Notes: a model not told the origin generated them from the letters alone. DNA of 64,000 bases from Tetrahymena thermophila SB210 (GCF_000189635.1 NW_002476270.1:310001-374000); one strand, 5' to 3'; shown: positions 14,044 to 26,355, numbered from the stretch's first letter. A program made the numbers and translations.

Positions 14044-14798
14044 GCTAATTATATTAATAAATTAAATAAGGCAATATTATTTTATAAAGTAAATTCTATT
14101 TATTAATGTATAAAAAATAAAAAGCTAACAACATCCAACCAATAATATTAAATTTAAGTTTTTAATATAAACAAGTAATTAATTTTCGAGTTTCGCTTAA
14201 AAAAAATATAAATAGTGCTTATTATTTTTTAAATAAATGATATCGAAATAACTATAATTTTTTAAATGTTATTAACAGCAATTACTTTTAAAAATAAATT
14301 AAATATTGATTTTTAATTAAAATTTTCAATAAAAATAAACAACTTATAACTCAATTTAATAAAAATAGAAGTGCTTTTATAATTTATAAAAAAATAATAT
14401 ATTTAAATCTAGCAAAAAAGTAACATCAAAATGAAAAAATATCAACTTTGTAGGCAATATAAACAAATAATTTTTAATAACAATAACTAACTCTTTAATT
14501 GCAAATCTTAAATTATCATATTAATATATTTATTTTATAAATAATTAAATGATTAAAAACCTAATTTAATTTTAAACCACTTTTTAAATTAAAAATAAAT
14601 AAATTAATTGAATTTGCTAATTATCAAAATTTATTTTGATTACTGTAATATACAATAATTTATAAGTTTAGAGCTTATTTTAATTATTAAAATTATATTT
14701 TTCACTAAATACTTTTGTATGTACTCTCTATAAATCCTAACAAATTTTTAAATAATTGATCAAATAAATAAGAATCGTTTTGAATTTTTGCTTCATTT
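14044..14798. other. Convergent intergenic region, AT-rich
   Basis: This lies between the 3' ends of the membrane protein gene and the 14-3-3 gene. It is A/T-rich, with no coding potential seen on either strand. Confidence 0.6.
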
Positions 14799-15612
14799 TC
14801 ATTCAATATTTTATTAATCATCTATTTATGATTCTGTAGACCATAGAGTTATATTGTCTTGTAATAGTTGCATAATTAAGGCTGTATCTTTATAATGCTC
14901 GTCCTTTATTTTATCTATATTTGCTATTGCATTTTAATAAGCCTCCTAAGCTGTTTTGACTGCTAATCCTATTTTAAAAATAAATTGAAAAAATGTGAAA
15001 TAAAATAATCAAATTACCATCTTTTTCAGTTTTTTACAATATTTCATAATAAAATACTGATTAGTTCAGTAATAAACCTAATTTGATGGGATTGGTTGGA
15101 TCTAAGGATTAAGCTTTATTATTTGCATCTTTGTAGGCATTTTAACAAGATTCTACTGCTTTATTATATTCATCATCAACTAAAAACTCTGCTAGATATC
15201 TGTTATAATCGCCTTTCATTTTATAATAGAAACAAGCAAATTCATCATCCTAGGATTTAGGAATAAGAGTATTATCTAAAGTGTTTATTATGTCAGAACA
15301 ATATAAACGTAATTCTTTTTCTATCTTTTGCTTGTAATTTCTTATGTATTATAGATTGTTGGTAACTTCTTAAGATTGCTATTTGCGAGACTCTTTTTAT
15401 TCAATAGCAGTTAACACTCTTAAATCTGCTCTTTTATTTCCAACTAAATTTTTATATGCTGCTGAAACAATAGCTCTTTCTTCTTATGTTAACTATCCAT
15501 TTTATTAAATGAACTTTCCAACAAATTCTACCATCTCGTTGAATCTCTCTGTTTACTGAGCTAACTACGCTAAAAGTAAATAATCATCTCTCTAAAAATT
15601 TTTATCACTCAT
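14799..15612 (-). CDS. 14-3-3 protein
   Basis: Two exons (15612-15018 and 14968-14799) are split by a 49-base GT-AG intron at 14969-15017. The joined frame gives 254 residues, typical of the family. 14-3-3 dimers bind phosphoserine/phosphothreonine motifs on client proteins in the cytosol and nucleus. The diagnostic segments are RAIVSAAYKNLVGNKRADLR (with the Lys and Arg of the phosphate pocket), YYKMKGDYNRYLAEF (the Arg-Tyr pair of the pocket), LGLLLNQSVFYYEI and LIMQLLQDNITLWST. All phosphopeptide-binding residues that I can align are kept. The C-terminal tail after the last helix is short and Gln/Asp-rich. Tetrahymena has more than one 14-3-3 gene, so I do not assign a symbol. Confidence 0.97.
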
Positions 15613-16180
15613 ATTTTTGAATAGTTTTTATTGATTGATAAATATATGGTGTTTGCAAAATATTTGGTTGATCTAATTAGCTATTATCTAACTATGCTTA
15701 ATTACTAAAAAATAAATTAATTTCGTTAAAGAATAATTTATTTATTTAAATTGGTTATGATTTCTAATTTTGAGTTTAGATATATATTTCAGTCAGTTTT
15801 ATAATATCTAAGATATATAATAACAATAAATATTATCATATTTTAAAAAAATTTTTAAAAATAGCTATAACAAAAATTTAAGAATAGTTAGTTTAAACAA
15901 ATAAAATAAATAATTTTTTTTAAAAAAATGTTTCTACTCTTTTCTTAGTTGATGCTTTTTAAACATACTGAATTAAAAAAGCAGAAATTTATTAAAAAAA
16001 TAAAAATTTCAAAACATGAAGAAAAAAACCTGATAAAATAGAACATAAAATAGATATTAAAATTACAAGAAATAAATTTAATTATATGGCATAAAGATTA
16101 CCTAAGAAAAACAGTTTTATAGAATAACTTAGAAAATCCAATTTTAAAAAGATAAATTTTAATTAATTTTAGATTGATTG

Positions 16181-16480
16181 ATGGAATTAACTTAAGATTT
16201 ATAATTTTAAAGTAAGATTTATAAGAATAAGATTACCCTGAAAAACGACCTCACGATTTAGTTATTGACATAAAATAAAATAATCTTTAAATTGTAACAT
16301 AAAAATACCTTTAAACATTAGAAGACTGATCACTATTAGAATTTTTAAGTTAATTTTAAACCTTCTGGAATTACAATACCGACTGGCTATGAAATTGTAG
16401 GCATATTACTAAATTTAATACATAAATAGCTTCCTTACGAGAGAATTATAGGTGAAACAATCCTTCATAAAAATAATTGA
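16181..16480 (+). CDS. Possible small ORF or gene remnant, unrecognised
   Basis: An ATG-to-TGA frame of 99 residues under the ciliate code. The last third (for example SGITIPTGYEIVGILLNLIH) looks protein-like and the local base composition is less extreme than in the flanks. With only TGA as stop, a 100-codon open frame can arise by chance in such DNA, and no homologue came to mind. An earlier in-phase-unrelated ATG at about 16087 opens another short frame, so a spliced or decayed gene is also possible. I list it as weak. Confidence 0.2.
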
Positions 16481-17417
16481 ATGTTAATAAATTTAATGTT
16501 AAAAAATATTTTATTTTAAATGTGTTTTCAGTCTATACTGAAAAAGTACTATCAATAAATATTGAATATTGATAATTTAAATGTCATAGATGCAACAAAA
16601 TTTGATAAAAAATAATCAGAAGGAAAATATATAAAAGAAATAGAAATCCTTACCAAATTTTAGATAAGAATTTATTTTGTTTTAAGTAATAAAATATGTG
16701 AATCGACATTTAAAAATGTTTGGCATTTTATTTCCTCTTTCAATTGAAGATGTTTATCGGATCCTTCAAAAACATATTAATACATTAAACAAGTGAGAGA
16801 AGATTAAATAAATGATTGATACATTTATTAATTTTTTGACAATATATTAAAATTTTACAAATATTACATTCAATTAAAACTTCAAAAAACATTTGATTTT
16901 CACTTGATTTTTGCCAAATATAGAAAATTAAAAATAGATAAATTTAACCAGTTTTTGACATATGTAAATATTCTTTTATTTTTATTTTTTAACTTATTAA
17001 TTTAAATATATTTGTACGAAATTAAATTTATTTTTAGTAAAGAAAGATAAATTATAAATATAAAATTATTACAATCTAACTTATTTAATTAAGAATTTTT
17101 AAAATAAATTTATTTCAATTAAGATTTTTAATAATTCATTAAATTTTCATTTAAAAGTTGTATGAATAATATAAATTTTCGATACAAAATTTGTGTAAAT
17201 TTGATCACGTGGTTACTCATTATTTTTTTTGGAATTTATGAATTTTATTTCTTAAAAATTATTAGGATTGTAAGTAATACATTTCTTATGGTAAAATCTT
17301 ATCAATTGGTGAGAAAAATAGTAAATTCTCTTTAATAATAATTATACTTGTTTGCAATTTTATATTTTTAAATTTTTTAAACTTTTGTTTCAAAAAGAAA
17401 TTCATCAAACTATTTTA

Positions 17418-17437
17418 TTATCTATCTATCTATCTAT
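17418..17437. repeat. TATC microsatellite
   Basis: About five consecutive TATC units in the region upstream of the GH18-like gene. Confidence 0.8.
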
Positions 17438-17897
17438 TTGATCTAAATTTGCATGATTGTATTTTACATTTAGATTTAAACTAGATGCTTTTCAATAATT
17501 TAATTACTAAATTATATACGTATTATACAAACTTTAATACTCTATTCATTTTACTGTTTAACATTTATAAACCAAATAATTTTTATTTCATAAGAAGGGA
17601 ATAAATTAGTTTTTTATCACCGATTGATCTAAGAATATATTACAATTTACAAATTTTGGGCTTAAAATATCGTAAATCCTATAAAAATTTATGCTTGTAT
17701 GGCTAATTAACTCTTAAAAGTCGTAATAAGGCAGAACAATCTAAACAAAAAAATCGGTTTATACGAATCTTTCTTTATCTGTATTCATGAAATATTTGAG
17801 TATTTTCTTGCTTAAGTCATGTAATTAAATTCAACTGATTTAATCAATTTTTATAATTAATTAATCAAACAAAGAAAAACAAAGCTTATTTTTAAAA

Positions 17898-18878
17898 ATG
17901 AAGGGAACTAAATTCTTTTTATCACTCACACTTTTGCTTGCAGTAAGCTTAGTGGCTTTTAATGGCTATCTCATGTACAAATAAAGTAAATATGTCATGA
18001 GCTCCTCTGGTATTCCTTCCAAGGTATTTGGTCCTTATGTTTTTATATATGATGGCGTTTTTGATGAAAGAAATCAACTCAAGGGCGGTATTCCCCAATG
18101 GGTTATTAATGGTGGTTCTAACATCGCTATCCTTTCTTTCTTGGATCCTGTTGAATTAGAAAAGTCAAATGTTCCCCCACAATAATTTTTGGACTCTATT
18201 GCTCAAGTTAGCTCTAATGCTAATTATTACGTCATGTTCTCTGTTGGTGGTTGGGACTTTTAGAATCGTTTTACATAAACTAATCCTTAGACTGTCGCCT
18301 AAAATGCTGCCTATATGGCTAAAAAGTACAATATTGGTTTTGAAATTGATTGCGAAGCAGATAGTGGTGCTGCTAAAGAATGGATCAGCTCATTTATCAA
18401 AGCATACAGATAAATTATTCCTAAGGATGATGTCAATTTCTACTCTGTTTTGACCATGGATACTGGAGCATCCCCTGGTGCATTCTTCAATGTTGAAGCA
18501 GCTGCTCTTGAAAACCTTGATAGCTTAAACTGGGTAAATGCAATGGTTTATGATCCTGAATTATCTCCTGATAATAGATAATTCTGGGACTATCACAAAA
18601 TACCCCCTAACTAATTCACTGTTGCTAGAAATTTGGTTAATACTTGTGATGATTTGTAAAATTTACTCCCAACTCTTTCATATCAAAAGGATGGATAACC
18701 AATTAGAGGTATTCTTTTCTGGGCTGCCCTTTCTGGTGCTACTTGTGACAGTGCATAAGAAGGTGCTCATAACTGCGGTACTAGCTGTGTTGACTGCACT
18801 GGTGGTGTTGGTACTAAAGGTAACTGGTCTTGTCCTGCAGTTGCTTCTGCTTGCAAAACCTATGGTGCATGCAATTGA
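17898..18878 (+). CDS. Secreted GH18 (chitinase)-like protein
   Basis: A single exon of 326 residues. Residues 1-22 form a clear signal peptide or signal anchor (KFFLSLTLLLAVSLVAF). The body has the landmarks of a GH18 TIM barrel: VMFSVGGWDF (the SxGG strand), NIGFEIDCEAD at the DxxDxDxE strand, AMVYDPE (the MxYD strand) and ILFWAALSG near the last strand. The final Asp and the catalytic Glu of the DxxDxDxE motif survive, but upstream Asp positions are replaced, so activity is uncertain. The last 55 residues carry about eight Cys, likely disulphide-bonded. Codons such as GGT, GCT and TCT are enriched relative to neighbours, suggesting high expression. Chitinase, another glycosidase or a lectin-like role all remain possible. 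Confidence 0.8.
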
Positions 18879-19851
18879 ACAATACATGAATGATAAATAA
18901 ACTATATATAAAATAGTATAAAATAATCTATCAATGATTTTTATTCAATATTTATATAGGTAATAAATTTGTTTAATAAAATAATTAAAATATTAAATTT
19001 CTCAAATATATTAAATTAAAATACTGAATAATTACGATCAAAAATATTTATTTTACTATAAACTACCACTTAGTATCTAGGTTAAAATTTAATTTTGATA
19101 TTACAACTTCTACTAAGGTTTATATTCAATTAAATTTTTTTGAATTAGTTTCTTACTAAATTTAAATTAAAAAAATTAACAAATCTAGTAATTAAACTAA
19201 TTAAAAAATTTTATTTTTTTATTAATCTATTTTGAAATAAATGATTTATTTTTAATAGAAAAATTTTATAAAAAAAGATTGTAGTTTTTGTAAATGTAAA
19301 ATATGATTTATATACATTTTTATATGACTAAGCAATCTTCTCTCTCTACAGTGTTGCATTTGAAAAACTGTTTTAATTTTCTACTTTTTTTATTCATTTT
19401 CAAGAAAAAAAATCACAATAGTTATGTGTTTATCAATAAGATTTTTTTATTTTTGAAATACTATTTCTTAACAGCATCTAAATTCAATAAATATTTAGAT
19501 TTTTAATAAGTTTCTTGCTGTGGAAATATTTTTTCAGCTTATTTAATTGAATAAACTAAAATAATATAAATTTTATTTCCAAAAAATTCAAAATTACTTT
19601 TTAACATAACAAAAAATCTAGTTTCAACCTGTTTTCAAAAAAATAAATTTTAGTAAACAAATTAGCTAAAAAAATATATTGTAAATATCTGCATAAATAA
19701 TAAAAATTATTTTTACATTTAAAATAATTAATAAAAAGTATGTATTTATTGTCATATCTTAACTAATTTAATACTTTGGGAGAAAAAAATAATAATAAAT
19801 TTCAATATATGAATATTTTTGTGTTTGAATAACATAACATAAATGTGAAAA
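18879..19851. other. Convergent intergenic region, AT-rich
   Basis: It lies between the 3' ends of the GH18-like gene and the helix-turn-helix gene. It is very A/T-rich, and I see no gene or RNA here. Confidence 0.55.
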
Positions 19852-21132
19852 TCAATAATATTTTTTAATAAATTTAAGATTTTAATTTTCAAAGAGGTAT
19901 CTATCTATCTTTATTTCTGACTTCAAGAATTCACCAGTACTATATTATATTAATTAATTATTATTTTAATAGATCAATATACATATTATGAAAATTTACA
20001 TGAGTACTTTCTTATGAGTATTGAGTTATCCTAAATTATTTACTTAAGATAATAATTCACTGTAAAAAATTGTAACTTTCCTCATCTTAATCATTTGATT
20101 ATTATTCACTAAAGCATTTGTTTTATTTTATAGTAAATTATTTATTTTTTAAAAAATCTTGAATTATTTAATAAAAATGTACCCCTATTTTGATAAATTG
20201 AGTTGAGGATATTGCTGGCTTTCAGAAAAAGTCTAATTTTAGGCATTTGAATATAAACCATTTATTTCTTGATGATCATGATTTGATAATTCACTATAGC
20301 TTTTATTTTTTAGTAAATTATTATTTTTTTTTTAAATCTTTAATTATTTAATAAGAATTTACTCATATTCTGGCAATAAATTTTGAGGAACTTCAAATTG
20401 CGGGCTTTCATAAGAAAAATTATTTTGGCTATTTGAATTTGCATCGTTTTCAAATTAAGGAAAATTCAAGCCTTGTTAGCTTATAAAATTTAAAATATTT
20501 TACAATTCTTAATAAATTTAATAAATTATTTACTTATTGTTTTCTTAAAAATATTAATCTGAATAACTAGTATAAGATTAGATATCATCTTGGTGAATAT
20601 TGAAGCCAGTTGCAGTAAATTATTCATTATTTGAATAAATTTGGTTATTATGGGTATATTGGGTCTAATTAAGCTAAATATTTTGTTGTTAGGAGTTATT
20701 ATGGTTAGAAGATAAGAGAACGGAATAAGCAGGTGAACCCTAAATCTGAGTAGGATTTTAATTCTAAGAATTGTGCATAGACTAATCTTGAGATTATGAG
20801 AATTATTCTAGTTTCTTTTTTAGATAATAGCAGTACTTTAAACTAATTTTAGGGTCATTAAAATAATTAATTAAAGTAGCTCGTAGAGTACCTGCAAATT
20901 TTTTATCCTGAAAGTCTAGTGGGATTCCTTCCTATTAAAGTAGATTATAAACTTCATTGATTGATTTGAAACGATGTTATCTACCAGGAGATCGCAAAGG
21001 TGGATATATATTTCTCAGTTTTATTCGACGAATAGTAGAAACAGATAATCCAGTTAGATTACGTAATTCTTTTAAAGGTTTATCTTGGTTATTCAAGATA
21101 AAATTTACTTATTAAGGCAATGCTCTTCTCAT
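19852..21132 (-). CDS. Helix-turn-helix protein with Q/N-rich tail and internal duplication
   Basis: The open ciliate frame is 426 residues without obligatory introns. A 54-base GT-AG stretch at about 20485-20538 could be an in-phase intron. Residues 18-40 (KPLKELRNLTGLSVSTIRRI) look like a helix-turn-helix, followed by a basic GRQHRF segment. This suggests DNA binding, either regulatory or transposase-derived. Residues about 115-250 are Gln/Asn/Ser-rich. The C-terminal part contains two tandem copies of a roughly 57-residue unit: SNSQNNFSYESPQF...LIKQLKIQKKNNNLLKNKS and SNAQNQTFSESQQY...FIKQFKIFQKINNLLQNKT. The last ~60 codons before the TGA look less protein-like, so the true end may be earlier through an unseen intron. 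I could not name the family. Confidence 0.6.
20078..20430 (-). repeat. Two-copy imperfect tandem duplication (~170 bp) within coding sequence
   Basis: Two adjacent copies, about 20078-20248 and 20249-20430, align over most of their length. Both contain the TTATTTAATAA, attcacta(a/t)agc and ctttca-aa landmarks. Both copies keep the reading frame of the overlapping helix-turn-helix gene, giving a repeated protein module. Confidence 0.75.
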
Positions 21133-21702
21133 TTTAATTTTTTTAATTTACTTTTCTTTAAAGTATCTATGTAATTATAAATTATATAATAATCAATCAT
21201 ATATTTTAATTATTTAATGGAAGGCTATTTTATATATACTAACTAAGTAAAATGTCTTTCAGACTTAAGATATATTAAACCTTTTTTCAAACGCAACAAC
21301 AGACAAAGAAGATTATATCTTAATTGTTTTTACTTTGAAAAATTATTTTAACACCTTAAAAAATAGAAATCGTGTTTTACTTAAATATGATACACAAGGG
21401 AAGAATTCAAAACTTAGAAAAAAATATGTATTAAAATTGGTTCAATTATCAAAAAACTTCTTCGACCGACCTCAAAAACAAAATTAAAATGTAAAAAATA
21501 ATCAAACAAAAATATTAATAATGAGATAAACACTTAATTTTTTAATAAATAAATCATTAAATTAGAATGCATACATGTATAAAATATAAATAACTCAAAT
21601 GCAATAAAAACATTTATATATAAATTAATTAAAGGGATAACTTAAGGATATTGATAGATGATAAGTAATAGATAGATAAACATTTTCATTTTATCTATCC
21701 AA
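21133..21702. other. Intergenic, AT-rich
   Basis: It lies between the 5' end of the helix-turn-helix gene and the 3' end of the MORN gene, both on the minus strand. It should hold the promoter of the former. No gene was recognised. Confidence 0.55.
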
Positions 21703-23448
21703 TCATTCATCAAGCCATCTAATTTTTTTACCCTCTTTCCACTCTCCTTCTCTTTCTCTACCGTTTGAACCTTTATAAAATCCTCTTCCATGCTATTTTC
21801 CATTCTCCCAATATCCTTTATACACTCTACCATCTGGCCAGTAAAATTCCCCTAATCCATGTTTTCTATTTTAAAGAAATTTTTGTTATTATTGAATAAT
21901 TATGCTAATATTACTTATCATCTATATATTCTCCTATATATTTTCTTCCATCTTTCCATGTAAAAACACCCTTTCCGTGCATTTTATTGTCTCTCCAAGT
22001 ACCGTCATACTCTCTACCATCAGCCCATCTATATTATAGTAATTAAGTTAAATAAATTAATGATTAGGCAATTATTATATCATCAAGTGTAATATTTTCT
22101 TACTTGTAACTTCCTCTGCCATCTATATTATTATTTTAGAATTCTCCCTTATATATACTACCATCAGCCCAAGTAAAGACACCATGCCCATGCTTCATAC
22201 CCATAAAATAATTTCCTTCATAGCTAGCTCCATCTATCCATTTTTCGACTCCAAATCCATGCTATTTATCTTCAAACCAATCACCTGAATAACTAGCTCC
22301 ATCTCTATGAATATAAACACCTTTGCCATGAGCTTTATCATTTAGCCAATTTCCTTCAAAGACATCTCCATCTGCATGTATAAGTCTACCTTTTCCATTA
22401 GCCATATCATTTTTCCAATAACCTTCGTATTAAGACCCATCACTCCATACTTATTTACCTCTTCCCCATCTCTATCCGTGCTTCCACTATCCGATGTAAA
22501 AACTTTTGATTTCAAAAAAAAATAAATAAATATTTTTTTAAAAGTGAAAAAGAAAATTAGAAAAAGAGAAAAAAAGAAAAAAAGAATGCAAATTTTATAG
22601 ATTTTAGAATATTAATCAGAAAGGTTTTAGATTGCCTCAATATTCTTTATATGATTATTTTTTTAAACATTAACTAAATAAAAAACTTGATAAAGAATTA
22701 ACTTTTCAAAAAATTCATTAAAATAAATCAAGTCGATCTATAAATTTTTTTAAATCTGCTTTCTATTACTTTTATTAAACTAAACATATTTTAAATCTCT
22801 AAATTAATTTAATCTATTTTAGTTGCTGATAATAAAATCATTTTTTTAGCTTGGCTTTTTATTTCAAAAATAAACTATTTTATTTGCTATTAACTGTCAA
22901 ATTATTAATAAAATCTTTAATAATTACGCATTGTTTTCCATTTCACATGGTCCAAAGAATGGTAGGTCAAGGAATGACTCTTCTTCATCTTAGTCATATA
23001 CGAATTCGCCAAGTTTTTCCAGCACTTCTCTTGTAAATTCGTTTGAAAAATCAGGAAGTTAATCTAATTTATTTAAATGAGGTGGAATGTGATCACCGGT
23101 TTCATCTAATTTATTTGCTGACTATCTGTTGCTGTTCACTGATTATTATTAACCGTTTTAAAACCCTTTTGAAGCAGATAGTGGGTTCAACCTTTCTTTT
23201 TTGGTTGAAGAATTTAACTAATCCACTCTTGAGCCTGCTAAAGATTGATAATCGTCATGCTTTCCAGACCTTTTTACTTTTTCAGTTTCTTTATTTTAAA
23301 ATACATTTTCTTTTCCAAATTCATTTTCATCATATTATTCTTTTTCCATGTTTTAAAAATTTTCTTGGATTCTCTTTTTCTTTTAGAGATTGACTTCTGT
23401 GTTTTGATCAAATTCTTATGTATCTTCGCAAGCAGCACAGTTACCCAT
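21703..23448 (-). CDS. MORN repeat protein with MGNC-type lipid-anchor N-terminus
   Basis: Four exons (23448-22928, 22502-22104, 22028-21915, 21865-21703) join exactly in frame to 398 residues. The introns are 425, 75 and 49 bases. The protein starts MGNCAACED, so Gly2 fits N-myristoylation and Cys4/Cys7 fit palmitoylation, implying membrane anchoring. Residues ~10-170 are polar and low complexity. Residues ~175-390 are about nine MORN repeats of the form YEGxWxxxxxHGxG (for example [33 protein letters not shown]). The end, [16 protein letters not shown], matches a ciliate family often labelled PI4P 5-kinase because of its MORN repeats, but no kinase domain is present here. By family knowledge MORN repeats bind membranes or scaffold partners; the exact role is unknown. 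Confidence 0.9.
22503..22927 (-). other. 425-base intron of the MORN gene
   Basis: GT at 22926-22927 and AG at 22503-22504 on the minus strand. It separates the polar N-terminal exon from the MORN repeat exons, and the phase-2 junction restores Ala-Phe-Tyr-Ile-Gly-Gln-Trp. It is far longer than the other introns of this gene and I see no conserved gene inside it. Confidence 0.7.
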
Positions 23449-23910
23449 TTATTTATTCTTAATATTTGAAATATCTAGTCTATCTTTAACCTTTTATCTA
23501 TTATCTATTTATTTGTTGAAGAGCTCTACTTTTAAACAAATTTTAATTGCTTTTGCTTCCACTATTTTTACGATTTATAATATTTGAATATATTAATTTA
23601 TAATTTTTGAATTTTTTAACAGAAATTTAATTGTTTCCTATTATAGTCCTTAAAGGTGTGTAAAACAATCTTTTAAAAAAGAACCTCTTTAACTAATTTT
23701 AGAGCAATATAGATAAAATATTAAAAGGAAATTATTTGAATCTTTCTTTAATAGAAAATAATAACAACTTTAAATAGCACACAAAATTAATTTGTTATAC
23801 AATTCATTTTTATTACATAACTTTTTTATACTATATTTATGAATATTATTTTATAAATTAATTTAAAATAATAATAATAATATCAAAGAAAGGCATCATG
23901 ATTTTTGAAT
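23449..23910. other. Intergenic, AT-rich
   Basis: It lies upstream of the MORN gene and downstream of the transporter gene. It presumably contains the MORN gene promoter. Nothing else was recognised. Confidence 0.55.
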
Positions 23911-26355
23911 TCATTTTATGGAATACAAAGAAACATCTGCAGCTGAGTCAACTTCCATAATTTCTGCAAGTTTGCTCATATTGCTTTACTTGTTATCCTC
24001 TTTGAATATAACAGAAAATTATTAATTTAATCCATATATGTTAATCATTTCAATTTGTGTTATCATAAAAGAACAGAAAATTAGAAGCAGTCCTATGTAG
24101 GCAATAAAATAGCCATTGTTTATATAAGAAAAATATATTAATAAGGGCATAAAGGCTTGTAGGAATGTGCTTAAGGTATCTCCAAGTCCAAGAGTAATTT
24201 TAAAATATTAACTATGTAAAACAAATTATAGGAAGTAGGTTTTTATAGGAAAAAATAATTCTAAACAGAGCTTGGTGATAATTATAGGAAATATCAATCC
24301 TTCTGAAAATTATTACATCCAAAAAGTCAGGCAGCACATTGATCCTGATATCAAGAATAAATAGAGTATAACTTTTTTCAAATCTAAATTGATAAGAATA
24401 AAACTTGCAATATAGTTAGAGACTATTTCTATGAGAACGATTAAAGTTAACTTTAGATAGACATCACCTTATATAAAAACAAGCGATATATATAAGCTGT
24501 AGTTTGCGATATTAGCAGAAACCCAGCAAGTCAAGAATATAATTATATTTAATTTTTAAGAGGGATCTCTCTTCAGTTAAAGCCATCTTACCCTCATTTC
24601 TTGTTTTATAGTTTGTATGTTTGTTGATTAAATTTAAGTAGTTGGCTGCAACTGGACTAAAGTCTAGTAAGAAAGTTAATTGGTTATTTGATTTTAAGAA
24701 GTTGGAATCATAGTTTAGCTATATTTTTATTTTTCAAAGTCATCTGACTAATCCTGTTTGAAGGCAATTGAAGGATTATTAGAATTTGTTAAATTAGTAT
24801 TGTTTGTCTAATTGTTATTTTAGTGCCTAAAACTGTTTTGATTCTATAGTTCGTCTTCTTTAAGATGTTTGAAGCTTGCTATTTCTCTTTTAGCTGAGCT
24901 TCCTACTGAATCTTAGCGCTCAATAGTATTATTTACTAGTTAGCTATTATAATGTATATTTTACTTTGTGCTTTTAACTTCGTTTTCTACTGTTTGCATT
25001 TGATTATTTACAGTATTATTAGCATAATTTGCTTAATCAATAATATTTAAATCACTATTCATAATGAACTACTCTTACTATTTTTTAAGCTACTCAGGTG
25101 TTATATCATTGTGCATGTATTTTTGTTTTAAATTCTCATAAATATTACTTTTTGAATGTTTTATATTCTTTTTAGTTCCATCCGTTTCATTTGTGTGGTA
25201 GCTATCTAAAACTTTGCTATGGTCTTAATTCTTCGATCCTCCTTCTAGAGGACTTTCTGCCTCATTAACAAATTAATTTGTCTGTTAAAATGTTAACAGA
25301 AAATCCTCAGTTTAAAAGCGACTAAGTATAAAAGTTTATTAATTTCTTGTTTCAGCATCATAATCTTCATTGTATTCTGCAACATCACTATCAAAATAAT
25401 AATAGTGCTTGGCTTACAAATCCTATGTATTTGGTTATCTTATACTTGTTTACTTAGGTATTTCGTCTTTTTAGGATTTGGCTTATTAAAATAATCTATA
25501 TTAAAAGTAGAACGCTATAGTCAAACATATAATTAAGAATAATTGTGGAAGTCCATTAAAGTAAAACATAATTTGATGCCAATCAGCAAAGAAACGAACA
25601 AAGATTAAGAATCCAGTCATCACAAAAGACCATATAGTATGATATATTGTAGAAGAGTATTTTGCTAATAAAGTACCATATTTCTATCCAATAAAATTAT
25701 AAATAGAAGAGTAAAAAAATGATTATCCAAAATTCCATAGTGCTAGTATAATACCTGCTTAATACCACTACTGAACCAAAGGCGCGCATAGCAAGGCAAC
25801 AGTTTAAATGAATAAACATAATATAATTTATTTCATACTTTTTTAACCATAGATATCGTTTTTATCATTAGATGATATTTTTGATGAGTCACCAATTAAA
25901 AAATTTGTTAAAAACCCTAAGAACAAGCCAGATGCCATCATACTCAAAACAATTAATTTTTAATATTCTAAATTACAATACCATGAAAAAGTTTAAACCA
26001 TGCTCTCAATTTAATCATACCCTTCATAAAAATAATACTTCCCATGAAATGATTCTGAGCAAGGATTACATTTATCTGTTCTGGAATCAAACTAATAAGT
26101 TAAGTTAAAAGTGGGCTTTTCCATTTTTTAATTTGATGAATTTTAGATTATTTTAGAATGATAATGGGTTATCTACTATTTCTATTCAAACTTATGAGAT
26201 TTATATATATTATTCTTTTAACAGATAATTTGAGGAGTATAAAAATTAATCAGTATGCTACTTTAAACACAGCCATTCAAGCCGAATATCAATCCTAGGC
26301 AAATGAATGATAATATAGTAAACGAGTCATATCTTTTCCAAAGAGTTTTTAACAT
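23911..26355 (-). CDS. MFS-like (SLC22-like layout) membrane transporter with very long central loop
   Basis: A single exon of 814 residues. The N-terminal half has a first membrane segment (ILSFICLGLIFGLNG), then a ~100-residue extracellular loop with several Cys, then further segments (LIVLSMMASGLFLGFLTNFL, IWSFVMTGFLIFVRFF, LFLIICLTIAFYF). Residues about 285-585 are a polar Asn/Gln/Glu-rich cytoplasmic loop. The C-terminal half (KLNIIIFLTCWVSANIANYS onwards) adds about six more segments. Two membrane bundles joined by a cytoplasmic loop, with a large TM1-TM2 ectodomain, is the layout of SLC22-type organic ion carriers. I do not see a clean MFS signature motif, so substrate and exact family are open. 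The loop far exceeds the usual ~60-100 residues. Confidence 0.75.

Larger units (their letters stand above)
15613..17897. other. Long intergenic region with one weak ORF and a TATC microsatellite
   Basis: It lies between the 5' end of the 14-3-3 gene and the start of the GH18-like gene. The segment about 16080-16500 is less AT-extreme and holds a 99-codon ciliate-code ORF, listed separately. A short TATC repeat sits at about 17418-17437. The rest is A/T-rich without a convincing gene. Confidence 0.55.

Noticed and set aside
15060-15120. TTGGTTGG on the plus strand considered as part of a Tetrahymena chromosome breakage sequence
   Set aside because: It does not match the 15-base breakage consensus and lies within the 14-3-3 coding exon.
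18678-18887. Minus-strand ORF of 69 codons opposite the GH18-like gene
   Set aside because: It is a shadow of the strong plus-strand coding frame.
21642-21833. 63-codon standard-code ORF at the 3' end of the MORN gene
   Set aside because: It is in a different frame from the MORN repeats; the correct frame ends at TGA 21703-21705.
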